Shown piece by piece: positions 5,007 to 5,391 of a stretch of DNA of 5,391 nt (position 1 is its first letter; every line of letters begins with the position of its first letter). Below the pieces are notes generated by a model. The model was not told the origin of the DNA and made no database searches. It saw only the letters and a list, made by a program, of their open reading frames with translations. The DNA is from a bacterium (lineage in GTDB: Bacteria; Desulfobacterota; Deferrisomatia; Deferrisomatales; BM512). Position numbers and translations under genes: made by a program. Where the stretch lies: assembly GCA_009724975.1 (NCBI GenBank), contig SRXB01000154.1:1-5391 (forward strand), given 5' to 3'.

Positions 5007-5391
5007 TATTCTGCATTTTGCGGAGCTGGTTTATTTTTCAGGGCGCCGGGGGCCAGCATCATGAACATGCTGCGTCCCTCCATGCGGGGCGCGGCTTCCA
5101 CCTTCGCCTCCTCGCCCAGTACTTCTATCATTCGCTGAAGCTGCACAAGACCTTTTTCCGGAAGGGTCACTTCCCTGCCGCGGAACATAACCGTAACCTT
5201 GACCTTGTCGCCATCCTCAAGGAAATCGCGGATTTTCTTGAGCTTGACCTGAAAGTCGTGTTCCTCGGTCTTGGGCCTGACCTTCACTTCCTTTATCTGG
5301 ATGGTGGTCTGGCGCTTTTTCGCTTCGTGCGCTTTCTTTTGCTGGCTGTACTTGAATTTGCCGTAGTCCATTATCTTGCACACGGGGGGGC
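5006..5391 (-). CDS. infC: Translation initiation factor IF-3, 5' part missing at window edge
   Basis: IF3 binds the 30S subunit, blocks premature 50S joining and checks the start codon and initiator tRNA. About 127 residues are visible, beginning with the end of the N-domain, PPVCKIMDYGKFKY, which joins a lysine-rich linker (QQKKAHEAKKRQ) to the C-domain. The C-domain reads IQIKEVKVRPKTEEHDF then LKKIRDFLEDGDKVKVTVMFRGRE, and ends EGRSMFMMLAPG before a short tail. Full IF3 is about 175-180 aa, so about 50 N-terminal residues and the start codon lie beyond the window; the GTG at 5381-5383 is the conserved internal valine, not a start. Whether it uses the unusual AUU start that gives IF3 autocontrol in E. 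coli cannot be seen. It is the first visible gene of the block and stops 36 nt before rpmI. Confidence 0.97.
   Translation of the reverse strand, partial: PPVCKIMDYGKFKYSQQKKAHEAKKRQTTIQIKEVKVRPKTEEHDFQVKLKKIRDFLEDGDKVKVTVMFRGREVTLPEKGLVQLQRMIEVLGEEAKVEAAPRMEGRSMFMMLAPGALKNKPAPQNAE

Noticed and set aside
1..5391. Mobile element, CRISPR array, toxin-antitoxin or defence module
   Set aside because: Every stretch is accounted for by conserved housekeeping genes or short gaps; no transposase, integrase, direct-repeat array or unexplained gene cluster is visible.

Overview
The window holds a compact, GC-rich block of housekeeping translation genes, all on the minus strand, so transcription runs from high to low coordinates: infC (5' part missing, cut by the window edge) - rpmI - rplT - pheS - pheT - ihfA - MerR-family regulator - tRNA-Pro(GGG). 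The proteins are IF3, ribosomal proteins bL35 and bL20, both subunits of phenylalanyl-tRNA synthetase, the IHF alpha subunit and a small MerR-type DNA-binding protein. This gene order, including a MerR gene and a proline tRNA after ihfA, is familiar from proteobacteria; as remembered, Pseudomonas and Geobacter-type genomes have it. The residue style of IhfA and MerR looks most like the former Deltaproteobacteria (Desulfuromonadota-like). That assignment is inference from memory, not from a search.

Layout by position: partial infC 5006-5391; 36-nt gap with a hairpin; rpmI 4772-4969; an unusually roomy 113-nt gap that can fold into a branched structure; rplT 4308-4658; 39-nt gap with a strong 8-bp hairpin; pheS 3249-4268; 6-nt gap; pheT 834-3242; 25-nt gap; ihfA 530-808; 73-nt gap with a candidate promoter; MerR gene 103-456; 24-nt gap; tRNA-Pro 2-78. 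No intergenic stretch reaches 300 bases and none of the intergenic hairpins is followed by a T-tract, so no intrinsic terminator is visible and the whole block could be one transcript with an internal promoter before the MerR gene.

The genes work together in translation. IF3 controls initiation fidelity, bL35 and bL20 are large-subunit proteins (bL20 is an early assembly protein and a known autoregulator of this operon in other bacteria), PheST charges tRNA-Phe, and tRNA-Pro decodes CCC/CCU. IHF alpha and the MerR protein are DNA-binding passengers that stay in this neighbourhood in many lineages.

I found no mobile element, CRISPR array, defence system or novel multi-gene system. The parts most worth a second look are the RNA structures between infC, rpmI, rplT and pheS, which could be ribosomal-protein autoregulatory sites, the four-cysteine insertion in PheS, and the uncharacterised MerR regulator with its TTG start and candidate promoter.
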